The position numbers and the translations under genes are program-made. Positions 22,561 to 33,180 of a stretch of DNA of 64,000 nucleotides are shown one piece after another. The notes under the pieces were generated by a model. That model did not search any database and was not told the origin of the DNA. It was given only the letters and a program-made list of their open reading frames with translations. Position 1 is the first letter of the stretch; each line of letters opens with the position of its first letter. Source of the DNA: Themeda triandra (taxonomy: Eukaryota > Streptophyta > Magnoliopsida > Poales > Poaceae); contig JAENPR010000582.1 of assembly GCA_018135685.1 (NCBI GenBank), positions 337,060 to 401,059 on the forward strand. The letters run 5' to 3'.

Positions 22561-23268
22561 CATCTAGGTTGCTCCATGCTCCAAAGTCAGAAAATCTCTC
22601 TCATATTATCATTTGTTAGGTGAGACACACCTCAAAAGGCTAGGCATCTATTGAGATAGAGCAAAAAAAAAAGAGATTGATAAGAAAGAGCTAGCCTTGT
22701 CTCAATAGAATAAAAAAGAGAGATAGCATCCAAAGAAAGAGCAACCTAATTCATCATCCATTCCATCCTTCACTACACTTTACATCTTGATCGGGGGACA
22801 TGATGAGTCGCTGCTGTGGTCCAAGACTTTATTTTCTTAACTAAGACAATATAAGCACTGCAAGTATGCTATTCCTTGACATACCTATTCAAGCTCCATA
22901 TAAAGCCTTATTAGAGATAGGATGTTTTCAAAGGCAAATACATGATATGCCTTGGTGAGGATTCATACACCACTTGAGTGACTAGAGGTATCCGTTGAGG
23001 AGTAGGAATGACACATGTGCTTTATTTTCAAAAATCTATAAAAACTCTAAGTATTAAGGATATGAAATGAGTAGAGAACTGAGCCTTGAGAACTATTCCA
23101 TTTGTTTCAATAGCTGAAGGATTTATGTTAGACAGCACCACATAACCCACATGAATGATTTTCGCCCGAGTAAACTTAGTACTTGCCGATATCTCAATAA
23201 TGTTGTAGTACTTTCTTTCTCTCTAAACTTTGCTTGAGGACAAGCAAAGACTTAAGTGTGGGGGATCT
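22561..23268 (+). other. Gypsy copy 2 3' end up to polypurine tract
   Basis: Noncoding, aligning with 13316-14025. It ends in the polypurine tract AAGTGTGGGGGATCT (23254-23268) directly before LTR 3. Confidence 0.6.
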
Positions 23269-24615
23269 TGTTGACGGCATTTAGACCCTGTTTTCATCCC
23301 ATGAAAGCCGTCAACATTGGTCACATTCTAGAGCTACACCCAGAAAACAAGTAGTGATATAGGTGTATTTCACTTGGTTCCACATGTACATGTCACTATT
23401 TGGATGCAGGTACAAACAGGTACTAATCAAGCCTGAACAAGCGTGAATGGAGAAAATCTGAGCAAACTCCAAATGAGCAAGCAATACAAGTGACAAGCCG
23501 GGGGCGCACCGGAGGCTGCCACGTGGGCCGGGGCCAAAGGCCGAGTCGGCCGACCCGCCCTTGGTGGCGGGACACCTTGGCATTGCAGCCCACGCCACCT
23601 AGACCTTCTAGAAGGCCAGTGGGACCCACCTGTCAGCCAACCATAGGTCGGCCGACCAGGGGTTGGGCCCCCACTTGAGGTCGGTTTGCTTTCACCGCCT
23701 TCCTGCATGACTGCCACGTGTCCTACACCGAGCATCGTCCATTCAAGTCGGTGGGAAGGTCGGTTTGATCCAAGGGTGTAGAAGAGATGTCACGTGGATC
23801 GGCGACGTGGCGATTGAGTAGGGCTACTCCATCTCCCTATAAATACCCCCCTATAGCTTAGTCCAAAGGGCACCATGTATCATAGGAAGAGCTTCCATTA
23901 GCTATAGTGTGAGAATAGAGGGAAGAGAGTGAGGAGTTCGGAGGAGTCCCGGCTTTGTCGGGAGTCTTCTTCCGGGAGCACCTCGGCGGATGCTTGTCTT
24001 CTAGTAAGTTTACTATCTAGTTGCTTTCATCGAGTACTTTTAGTATTTACTTTACGTCTTAGTTTGTCGTAAGTATACAACCTTTCTATTTGGTGCATTG
24101 CTCTCTCCGAGCGGGCGTATGTCGCTCTTGAGTGAAGTGCTCTAAACCCCGGCCGTGTTTAGAGTAGTAGAGATAGTGTAGGCGCGGTGTCTAGACTAGA
24201 TCCGCCGGTGTGAACGTCTCGGCCGCACCCGGGAATGCCCACAAGTGTAGTGTGACTTGACCTTCCGTTGGGACCTTGGAGTTCTCCGAGCGTGTTGTTA
24301 GGGTAGATTGTAGGCTCGCATTGGTGGTCGCTTCGGGGTGTGTTATTTTAGCACCTGTTTCGTACGTCGGCCGCGAGAAAGATAGAGTTAGTTCTCACGT
24401 ATCCTTAGGATAAGCTAAGTTAGAACCACAATACTAGAATTACCTCTCGATCCCATCCTAAGCCCTTTGATCATTGCCTGACGGCAACTCTTGGCCTAGT
24501 TAGTCCACTTCCCGTTCCCTGTGGAAAATACGATACCTGGAATACTCCCGGTGAAGTGCTACATTGACTACCCGTCCGCTTGCGGTAATTCCGTTTGCCA
24601 CATCTGGTGTCAACA
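23269..24615 (+). repeat. Gypsy LTR 3 (3')
   Basis: It runs TG...CA and is followed by the AAGAT target duplication. At several sites where LTRs 1 and 2 disagree, this copy keeps a plausible CAG or CTG reading (for example at 23407-23440). Confidence 0.93.
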
Positions 24616-25590
24616 AAGATGACTTGTTTGTGTTGCAAATCTATGTGGATGATATGATCTTTGGGTCAACCAACCAATTCTTTTGTGAAGAGTTTGCAAA
24701 GATGATGGCTAGTGAGTTTGAAATGTCGGTGCTCGGAGAGTTGAGCTACTTCCTTGGTCTTCAAATCAAGCAAATGAAGAATGGCACCTTTGTGAGTCAA
24801 GGCAAGTACATCAAGGACATGATCAAGAAGTTTGGGTTGTAAGATGCTAAGGCTATTAGCACACCGATGGGAACCAATGGTGGCTTGGATATTGATGATA
24901 GTGGCAAGATGATTGAGCAAAAGCTATATAGATCAATGATTGGAAGCTTGCTATATGTGACCACTTCAAGGCCGGATGTCATGTTTAGTGTGTGCATGTG
25001 TGCAAGATTTCAAGCTTCTCCAAGAGAGAGTCACTTGACGGCAACCAAGAGAGTGTTGAGATACTTGAAGGGTACTCAAGATGTTGGTATATGGTATCCC
25101 AAGGGGTCAAGCTTTGAGTTGATTGGATACTCCGACTCCGACTATGCCGGTTGCAAGATTGATAGAAAGAGCACAAGTGGAACATGCCAAGTGCTAGGAA
25201 GATCTCTAGTTTCATGGTCTTCAAAGAAGCAAAATAGTGTGGCACTTTCCACCGCCGAAGCCGAATATATTAGTGCGGGGAATTGTTGTGCACAATTGCT
25301 ATGGATGAAAGCCACCTTGAAGGACTATGGGATCAAGTTCAAGCATGTGCCTTTGTTTTGTGACAATGAAAGTGCAATCAAGATGACAAACAATCCGGTT
25401 CAACATTCAAAAACCAAGATGACAAACAATCCGGTTCATTAGAGATCATCAACAAAAGGGAGATGTGAGCATTGAAAGCATTGGGACCGAAGATCAACTA
25501 GCTGACATATTCACCAAGCCTCTTGATGAGAAAAGATTTTGCAAGTTGAGGAATGAGTTGAACATACTTAGCTTCTCCAACATGGATTGA
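24616..25590 (+). pseudogene. pol: Copia pol, 3' part: C-terminal reverse transcriptase and RNase H
   Basis: The frame resumes in phase with 4771 once the duplicated AAGAT is counted once. The catalytic YVDD motif comes almost at once, then FLGLQI. A TAA at 24840-24842 interrupts RT where neighbouring residues predict GAA. RNase H follows (MIGSLLYVTTSRPD, YSDSDYAGC, STAEAEYIS, CDNESAIKM). At 25380-25438 a 23-bp segment is repeated in direct order, replacing the expected sequence and giving a TAG at 25440. The last part runs on to a stop at 25588-25590. Confidence 0.88.
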
Positions 25591-26635
25591 TGCACCCCCA
25601 TATATGACATGCCTCTCCTCCAACATAGCAAGGTAAAGTTGGTTGTTGCATCTCATGCATCCTTTGCTAGTTGTGTATACATGTATACATGTGCATCTTG
25701 CTAGGCTCATTCATTGCAAATCAAATGATTTTGAAGGATATATGGCACCATCATTGTTTCTATGCTTGATTTGATCTAGTGGTAGCATATGACTTGTTTG
25801 TGAGCTTGTGAACCTAGTGTTGAATCTTTAGCACTTGCTCATGATGTGTATCTCAAAATGGTCAAGATAACCCTTATTCTTATGAGGTGTGAAGAAGCTT
25901 GCCCTTGGTTCAAATCGAGATACATTTTCTAGGCATGTGATCTAGATTTGGCCATAGTTGATTGACTTGTTTCTCTCATCTTATGCACCCTTGTTGGTGA
26001 TTGTTGACAAAGGGGGAGAAAGAAGTCATAAAGAGCAATGGAAGGGGATCAATTTTTATGATATGACCCAACCATGAGCACACAAATAGGGGGAGCAAGC
26101 TCATAGACTATTTGTTGCATTTGTATGTGCATACATGATGATATGGAGCATTGCAAGCTAAATTCAATATTCATGCTTGTTTGGTGTATTGCTAGTATAG
26201 AACTTGATTGATGAAATGAAGTACTAGCATGCATAGGAGGTTTCTAGGCATAGAGTTTCTCTTGTTCAAAGTACCTTGCTTATAATGTGATCTCATGAGG
26301 TATTTTGAGTTTTGATGGATGTCTAGATTCCCATGGTGCTAAGGAAGGTTTATTATCGCACTCCGATTGGTATCACGCTTCAAAGGTCAATTCTACAAAC
26401 CTTAGTACCATTTTGGTTGTGGTAACTTACAAGTTTTATCTATGCATGTGTGCTTGAAAATCGACCAAACATTTGATGCACACATGTAGGGGGAGCAACC
26501 ACTACCAAAACCGGAATTGAAATGCTTGTCCAATCCAAGATTCATGATCAAAATGTCTTGGGCAAGCAATTCAATTTAATATTGAATTCAATTTCCATAT
26601 CTTTGTGAGTTTTGCGAAGGGTTGTCATCAATTAC
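25591..26635 (+). other. Copia 3' untranslated region with repeated polypurine motifs
   Basis: No gene is seen. Short GGGGGAG tracts recur near 26009, 26086 and 26487 before the one bordering the LTR. SIRE/Opie-type elements have such a long tail; an env-like ORF described for some members is not recognisable here. Confidence 0.6.
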
Positions 26636-26648
26636 AAAAAGGGGGAGA
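26636..26648 (+). other. Copia polypurine tract
   Basis: AAAAAGGGGGAGA adjoins the TG of the 3' LTR at 26650 and would prime plus-strand DNA synthesis. Confidence 0.85.
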
Positions 26649-26649
26649 T

Positions 26650-28575
26650 TGAAAGCTCCGGTTTGGTTTTGGTAATTAATGACACTCAAACGTTGCTAAT
26701 GCTTTGCTCTAAGTGTGGTTAGACACATAGCAACGTGACGATGGATGATGGAGCATGGTGATCACGATGATGAACATGGTGGACATGTGAAGTGATCGAG
26801 CTCCGACGGAGGCCCATGGAGATCAAGGCAAAGGTATACTTGATAGGGTTTTTCGGTTTGGTGGTCAAGACACTTAGCAAGTGTGACCACATTTAGGATC
26901 GATAACCGACTATCAAGAGGGGTTTCCTCGGTTCATTCGCGGTCCTAAGTGCCTCTAGTTGTGACTTTGCATGATGCATGAGAGGCTAACTAGAGTGCTA
27001 ACTCTTGCGCAACATTTCATGTGTGAAATGCTAACTCCGAGGCTTGAGATTGGATCTACCCTTGGTGGAGTTAGTGCACAAGGCAAGGGATTTTGTTTGG
27101 ATCAATTTGGAGCTTGTTGGACGCATGAAATGATGGCCACAAGGCGGCGGACGCTGGCGGCGCGGGCGCCGGACACTGGCGTGCGTCCTGCGGAGGAGGG
27201 CTGGCGCGCTGGTGGGGCTGGGCTGGCCGGTCCACAGCGCCGGACACGGCAAGTGGCCAGCGCCGGACGCTGGGAACCGCGCCGGACCCAGTCTAGTAAC
27301 CTCTTTGGAGGCTCATCGCGAAGGACGCGGGGCGTGCGCGGCACCGGACGAGCGCCAGACGCAGGCGCCTAGCGTCCGGCGGTGCCGGGTCTCGCGCGGA
27401 GCTGGCGCCCTCCACGGCGCAGGACGCGTCCGGTGGCGTGGCTGCAGATGCGGCGATTGGAGAGCTCGGCGTCCGGCGCAGTGGATCATTCAAATGGAGC
27501 AGCGCCAACGGTCGACTCGCGCGGGCAGTTAAGGAGCGCCGGACGCGTCCGGCGGTCCGCAGAGGACGCGTCCGGTGCAGTGGTTTTCTGCACCCCGGGC
27601 TCCAACGGCCATATTTTCGAGTGGGCTTGGGGAGGCTCTCTTCGCCATTTCTTCATACTTGAGCATACTTTGAGCAAGAGAGCTCCTCCCCCACTCATCT
27701 CTTTGATTCCTTTGCTAATCTTGAGAGAGATTTGAGTGAGAGCAAGTGATTTGCATTGAGAGTTGCATCTAGAGGCACTTGTTCTTCGAGTGGGCTGCGG
27801 ATTCTTGTTACTCTTCGGTGATTCCCATCACCGTAGACGGTTTGGAGCAGTGGGTGGTGGTTGAGCTCGACTTGGTGATTGTTCGAGGCCACATCGGGTT
27901 CTTGTGAGGGGTTCTTGATCCTTCCCCACGGGAGTTCATGAAAGGATACTCTAGTGGATTGCTCGTGGCTTGTGGATCCTTGTCTTGTGTGGAGATTGCG
28001 GTCCCCATTGGGGTCTTTGGCATCGAGCCAATTGAGCGGGCAACTCACCAAGCAAGTGCATCGCCACAACGAGGACTAGCTTGCCGGGAAGCAAGTGAAC
28101 CTCGGTAAAAAATCATTGTGTTGATTTGAGATTGCCGAGGCTTCGACCTCCATTGTGTTTGTGCTTAAGCATCTCTAGGTGATTGGCTTCTACACCGGTG
28201 ATTGGCCATCTTCTACTCTTCGCGGCGGTATAACCTTTCATCCTCTCTTTACATTCCGCAAAGTAGAATTGCTTGTGAGGTTGGCCGCGTACCTCTACTT
28301 GTGTAGACTAAAACCGCTTGGGTTAGAATTGCTTGTTATGGTCGGTCGGAAACCACTCTTTGTGTAGTTTAAATCCCGTGGGTAGAATTGCTTGTTCGGT
28401 TTTGGTGAACCGACATTGTGTAGCTTGATCACCGCGGTTGTTTGTGCAATTGGATTGAGTAGCCTTGTTTTGTTAGCTTTGCACATTTGCCGCCTAGCTT
28501 GCTAATTGGTTGTCTATTGTTCTTGCTAGAAATTTTATTAGGCTATTCACCCCCCCTAGCCATTGTGACCTTTCA
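26650..28575 (+). repeat. Copia 3' LTR (1926 bp)
   Basis: It runs from TGAAAGCTCC to GACCTTTCA. Its last 395 bases match 1-430. Between 27120 and 27590 it is GC-rich, with about ten copies of a CCGGA/TCCGG core, several as GGACGCGTCC palindromes. The right flank is ACTGG (28576-28580), presumably the target duplication, but the left copy is not in the window. Confidence 0.93.
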
Positions 28576-28589
28576 ACTGGGCCTCGGCC

Positions 28590-29060
28590 CAAGAGAGAGG
28601 CAAACCCTAGCCGCTGCAAGGGAGCCCGAACGGCTAACGGGAAACCCTAGCCGCCGCCAGCCAACTCCCAACCACCTTGTCCAGGTTCATCCCCCGGATT
28701 CCCGTGCTCCTCCCTCTCCAGCAGCCACCTCCTTCCTGAGCTCGAGCTGCTCTGCTGCATCTCCGGCCAGATCCTCTGCGCGCACAGAGGTCTCTGGTAG
28801 CAGGCCTCCGGAACTTCTCCCGTCAAGCGTACCTGCTCGGGTAGGTGGGAAATCAAGTTTTTGGGGAGCGCCTTACTGGCGCGACTGCTGCTGTTCTTCG
28901 CTTCGCTCGCAGGCTATGCCTGTGGGAACAAGGCGGACTCCTGCTGCTGACGACGTCGTCATCGACAACACCATCGCAGATAGCGACGCCAACATGAGCG
29001 GCGACGGTAGTGGTTCACTGTCCGCGGGTACCGGAAGTGCCACGCTGGGGTATAAAGTAT
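28590..29060 (+). pseudogene. Possible first exon of a host gene, cut off by the copia insertion
   Basis: Right after the LTR come AAACCCTAGCCGC motifs (twice), typical of grass 5' leaders, then GC-rich sequence. A possible intron runs from GTAGGTGGG (about 28840) to CGCAG (28912). An ATG at 28918 opens MPVGTRRTPAADDVV and a Gly/Ser/Asp-rich segment until a possible donor GTATAA at about 29050. Read-through as ORF to 29380 gives hydrophobic segments, but the base composition turns AT-rich there, so I regard that part as intron. I do not recognise the product, and no later exon was found. Confidence 0.3.
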
Positions 29061-29399
29061 TTCCTCTCTGTATGCTTTATTTCGCTGCTGCCGTAGTTAT
29101 AATATTCTGCATGAAATGCTTTGCTGGAATTTGTAGCAGTAACGAATATGAAGCTCTCACTTGCATTATACTTGTGTTAGTATTTTGCTTATCGTATTTA
29201 TGGATTAAAGCATGGTGTAAAATGACTAAATATCCAACATCATCTTGTGTGTGGAGCAAATTAAAGGGGCTGATGTTAATTTTTTTTGCTCTATACACGT
29301 TTAGTTCTTTTGATAATCTTATTGCTCCTACTGTGTTTTTTTATCTTTGTTGTGGCTCAAGAGAAATTCCCCTCAAATAATTTAAATGTTGTGTTGTGC

Positions 29400-30090
29400 T
29401 CATGACCAGATCCAGTACGTTTTCAAAGACAGGCACCTCTTAGAAAGCTCTGACTCCCTCAGCGTTTCCAAAAGAAACAAGATTGAGACCAAATTATAAA
29501 TATATATGTGGTATAATACATTTCGTGTTGTTGCTCTACAGCAGTGCTGCTTCAACTGATACATATAATGTTATATATACACGCACATCCACTAACCAAT
29601 AATGATATGGTCTTGTCATGTGGAGAAGATTCGAGGCAGGGTATTAGTATTGTACTAGGTGATAACACCACCAGTTCATTCTAAGTATGGACATGACAGG
29701 GCATGCATGTATGTAATCCAGAATACACACTCATGCATAATAACATGACATAATAAAGTCATGTCTCGCATACTACAAATAATAGTGTATATATTGCTCA
29801 TGTTAACGCTACAATTATGCCTTATCAAAGCTATGCATATGTAAAGATTAAACCACCACTCAAAAGCATTTAAATTATATACTTGATTTTTTTCATGACA
29901 TGTTTTAGAAACATTTGGGCTGAAATTCATTACATGCCACGAAACATCCACAGCTCTACCACTACAATAGGTACAATTATGAACTATATTCACTGAATAC
30001 CCGCTTTGCATTCAGTTCAGGGAAAACCCCATCCCAGGATATACTATATATATACTATCATTATTCCAACACAACCATCATTCTGTGTAC
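29400..30090. other. AT-rich intergenic stretch
   Basis: I see no coding frame, RNA gene or clear repeat here. Confidence 0.4.
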
Positions 30091-30095
30091 TCGAT

Positions 30096-30265
30096 CACTA
30101 CTGTGGCCGGGCCTTGGCTCCGCCAGTGTTTTGACAGCCTTTATATGACTGTCGACAGATTTTGCAAATATAGATCTGTCGAAATTTTTTTACTAACAAG
30201 ACAAAAGGCACAACTAAAGAAACCGACAGATTTGTTCAGCATGCATCTGTCAGATTCTTATAGTG
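30096..30265. mobile_element. Small CACTA-like non-autonomous element (tentative)
   Basis: It begins CACTA and ends TAGTG, with repeated subterminal motifs of the CGACAGAT/ATCTGTCG type in both orientations (30150-30180 and 30218-30252). No matching 3-bp target duplication is visible, so the edges are uncertain. Confidence 0.35.
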
Positions 30266-30313
30266 GGCAAAAAAACAGATAAAACCGAAACCTGTTACAA
30301 GGCGCATCCATTA

Positions 30314-30333
30314 CAAAAAAAAAAAAAAAAAAA
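30314..30333. repeat. Poly(A) run
   Basis: About 20 A residues; possibly a retroposition tail or a simple repeat. Confidence 0.6.
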
Positions 30334-30737
30334 GCACATCCATAATGGGTTTCCCAAACCTAAGATCCACTAACAGATAATAGTACAGCCGTCGGGCAGC
30401 TAGTGAAGCCAGCTGTTTACAGTACCAATAGCACTGAAAGCCTAAGCAGCGAACAGTGTTGCTTCACGATTATGAACTCAAAATAGTGTTCTTTCCGTTA
30501 GAAAACACATGTTTTACAAACCCCACAAAATGTGACATAATTACAGATAATTAGCTGACAAAAGTCAGCAATACAAAACTCATATAGCCCAAATCCAGCT
30601 AGCGAGACCAGAGATACAACAGACAACGGGCTTAGCAATCTGTGAAAAAAGAATGAGAACTCTGTTAATGCACAAGCTGAAATTCTACAGAAGCAGCATG
30701 TGTAAGCAAAAGGTGAAAGTTAGAGCCGAGATCCCTA

Positions 30738-31086
30738 CTTAACGACATTGCCTCGAAGGCCAATAAAACCAAGTATGGTCTGAATTGTCGATGCAACGAT
30801 GAGAGCACCTTGTGTTCCTTGCACGGTTCGCAAGAATTTCTATGTATTGAGTCATAAGTGAGTGAAACAACGCCTTGTGAAGTATCAAAGAACTCAAACT
30901 AAGGTTGTGGCAATGGAGATAAGTTACTGAGGAACTAGAAGTACCTCACGAGCATGTTGATGGAAATGGTGGGCGCGATGATGGTGTAGGATCCACCCAT
31001 CATTGCAGGAAGACGAGTCCCAAAAAAGAATGATTGGCACAGGTGTTGATGCTGGCAACAAATAGGAGTGTCTGAATAGTCCGGAC
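30738..31086 (-). pseudogene. Nucleobase-ascorbate transporter (NAT) relic, two exons
   Basis: Two exon-like blocks on the minus strand read as NAT/xanthine-uracil permease sequence. The upstream one (about 31086-30945) gives IQTLLFVASINT, then after a frame change GTRLPAMMGGSYTIIAPTISI. The downstream one (about 30840-30738) gives RTVQGTQGALIVASTIQTILGF. These match the conserved block before the NAT signature in plant transporters, which import nucleobases or ascorbate-type substrates at membranes. A frameshift in the first exon, a stop just after each block, and no convincing flanking exons argue for a dead fragment. Confidence 0.72.
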
Positions 31087-31089
31087 CTT

Positions 31090-32380
31090 AATTGAACATT
31101 TTAACTCTGAAAAATATAGCTTAAAAAATCAACATGATTACATGTTGTATTGCTCCCTCATATCAACACAACAATAACTGGTCATAGAAGAGACAAGCAG
31201 AGATTTACCAATCTTCTTATACATATAATTAGCTGATAGAAAAATAAATTGTTGCAATCAGTTATCTATCCATGCAATTTCCAGTAAAAAAGTGAAACAC
31301 AGGGTGAGTTCTAGTGGTTGTTTTACCTGCCGGTAATATAGACAGATACACTGCGTAATTCTCAATTACCACAAAAAATACTCCAATCTCATGTCTAACA
31401 ACCATAAAGTAAGAGATGGCAGTAAGAAATCTATAGAAGGCACACAACATCTAACAGGATATCGGACCTATGATATAACCATAAAACTTCAAAAAAATCG
31501 AAGTTTTCACCATGATACGTGGCACTATTTAGTGTATAGTGTCATAACAAAACACTCTCACATAGCCACTTTATAGAACTCCATTAGCCTATCAGCTCTG
31601 AAGCTTTCCTACTAAATCATGCAACAATTAGAACAATAGGTACAAAATTGCTACCTTCTAGTAATGGTTCTTAGGAAAATCAAGTAATATAACATAAAAC
31701 ACCATCTGATTCAACTAAATGAATACTATGCCCCATTGGTATCAATAAACGGACTAAAAGTTACCAAATGAGTAAACTTGATACATGTTTCCACAATAAC
31801 TAAATAAAAATCACCAAATGCTGTTTTGAAGAATAAAGCTACCAAACAAACACAGTGTGCAGGAAAGTGCTTGAGAGTACACATTGTGCAATTATCACCT
31901 CACAATAAGAATGATAGTACAAATTGAAACAAGTAAACATCATGAGAAAATAGATGAAGTAGGGGGCATAAAGTACCTGATTTTCATGTTTAATGTCCAC
32001 ATCTCGTAGATGCCACTGCAAAATATCACAGAATAACAAAATTTAGTTAATCTCTTAGATACAAGACAGGAAGGTAAAACTCTTAGATACAAGACAGGAA
32101 AGTAAAAACAGTTGTATTCCTTATGTGATGGGAAGGTTGTAAGTAAATGAACAACTTCCTATCCAGATATAGAGCCTAGTAGTAATTTGCACATGCCCAT
32201 GCGCGCATAAGAATGTGATTCTATTTAACTCTTCAAATAAAATTAGATGAATGCGTCAATCTATTGTCTACATGTCGCAGCAATATGGGCCCATAATTTC
32301 TCATAAGAAGGTGTTAGGCATAATAAGTTGTGTTCTACAATCAAAACATATTCTATGGGACTCCAGCAGTTAGAACTTAG
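31090..32380. other. AT-rich sequence, possibly former NAT introns
   Basis: No coding frame recognised. A 28-29 bp direct duplication, CTCTTAGATACAAGACAGGA, occurs at about 32053 and 32081. A short exon-like block bounded by AG and GT on the minus strand lies at about 31978-32016 but has no recognisable product. Confidence 0.4.
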
Positions 32381-32399
32381 AATAAACAGCCAAATTCAT

Positions 32400-33180
32400 T
32401 ACATATTGGCAACACTACTACAGACATACAACACAACAGACAGAGCAAAACTACAATAGCATGCTATCCACTCAACTCCAGTAAAAGCAAACACACACAC
32501 ACCCACAGCCGTCCACAAACACAAAAAGATGTAAAATTCAGGAGTTAGATACTCACACAAAAACACACAAAACGCCAACAACTATAGCTAAAACAAATAC
32601 ACACATGGAGAGATACAGAAAGAGACACTCACACATACAAAAACACACAGACGCCAACAACTATAGCTAAGACCAAAAGGAGAAACAACTACAGCTCAAA
32701 AAGGCTACAGCTACAGCTCAACTCAACTCAACTCATCTTCATCAGCTACAGCTCCAAAAGGAGCTAGAAATAGAATCAACAAAGCAACATCTCAACTAAA
32801 TTGGCCACTTCATCTAGACAACTCAAAACTAAATTAAAATCAAATTAACTCACAAGCGCATCTCAACTAAACTCAACTTAACTAAACTAAGTAAAGAAGC
32901 AACTCAACCAGAACCCCTCAAAATCCAAAACACAATCACAACCTCAGCTGCATTCGCCAACAAACCATTCCCTCAAACATCAACTCTCAAATGCAGTTGC
33001 ACCCTCAGCGACAAAAAACTTAATAACCAGCTACAACTCCAAAGGAGACAAACCTATTGCCACAAACACAAAACTCTGACATTGACAAAATACAACTCCA
33101 AATTCACTAGCAAACACAAAGAAATCACATTCAAATCAGATGGCAGAGCTAAAAAAACAACTCACCCATACAAAGCACGC
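32400..33180. repeat. A/C-rich, G-poor low-complexity tract
   Basis: The plus strand is dominated by A and C with CA and CTCAA repeats (ACACACACACACACCCAC near 32493, ACTCAACTCAACTCA near 32718). A unit containing ACGCCAACAACTATAGCTAA occurs at about 32571 and 32651. No coding potential. Confidence 0.65.

Larger units (their letters stand above)
4772..24615 (+). mobile_element. Athila-like Ty3-gypsy retrotransposon in tandem form: LTR-internal-LTR-internal-LTR
   Basis: Three LTRs of about 1.35 kb (4772-6123, 14026-15380, 23269-24615) separate two near-identical internal regions of about 7.9 kb. Target duplications flank only the outermost LTRs, and neither internal junction has one. This is the expected product of unequal LTR-LTR recombination between two copies of one insertion. 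An assembly duplication is the alternative. A primer site complementary to tRNA-Asp, a single gag-pro-pol frame with RT-RNaseH-integrase order, a long 3' region and AGTGTGGGGGA polypurine tracts fit the Athila side of Ty3-gypsy. Both copies have many frame breaks as written. Confidence 0.92.
1..28575 (+). mobile_element. Ty1-copia LTR retrotransposon (SIRE/Opie-like), 5'-truncated by window edge, hosting a nested gypsy array
   Basis: The order is LTR tail, tRNA-iMet-type primer binding site, gag with CCHC knuckle, protease, integrase, reverse transcriptase, RNase H, long 3' untranslated region with repeated polypurine tracts, then a full LTR. Integrase before RT defines Ty1-copia. The long Lys/Ser-rich gag, a second CCHC knuckle and a 1 kb tail after pol fit the SIRE (Opie/Ji) lineage. 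Coding parts are 490-4771 and 24616-25590; 4772-24615 is a later gypsy insertion. The element is defective: frameshifts in gag, TAG at 2561, TAA at 24840, a protease active-site change and a duplication in RNase H. The left target duplication is outside the window. Confidence 0.93.

Noticed and set aside
24564..24842. 92-codon frame presented as a separate gene
   Set aside because: Its first codons lie in gypsy LTR 3; the rest is the continuation of copia reverse transcriptase.
28487..29380. 297-codon open frame across the copia LTR end with hydrophobic C-terminus
   Set aside because: It starts inside the LTR and runs into AT-rich intron-like sequence; only 28918-29050 could plausibly be exon.
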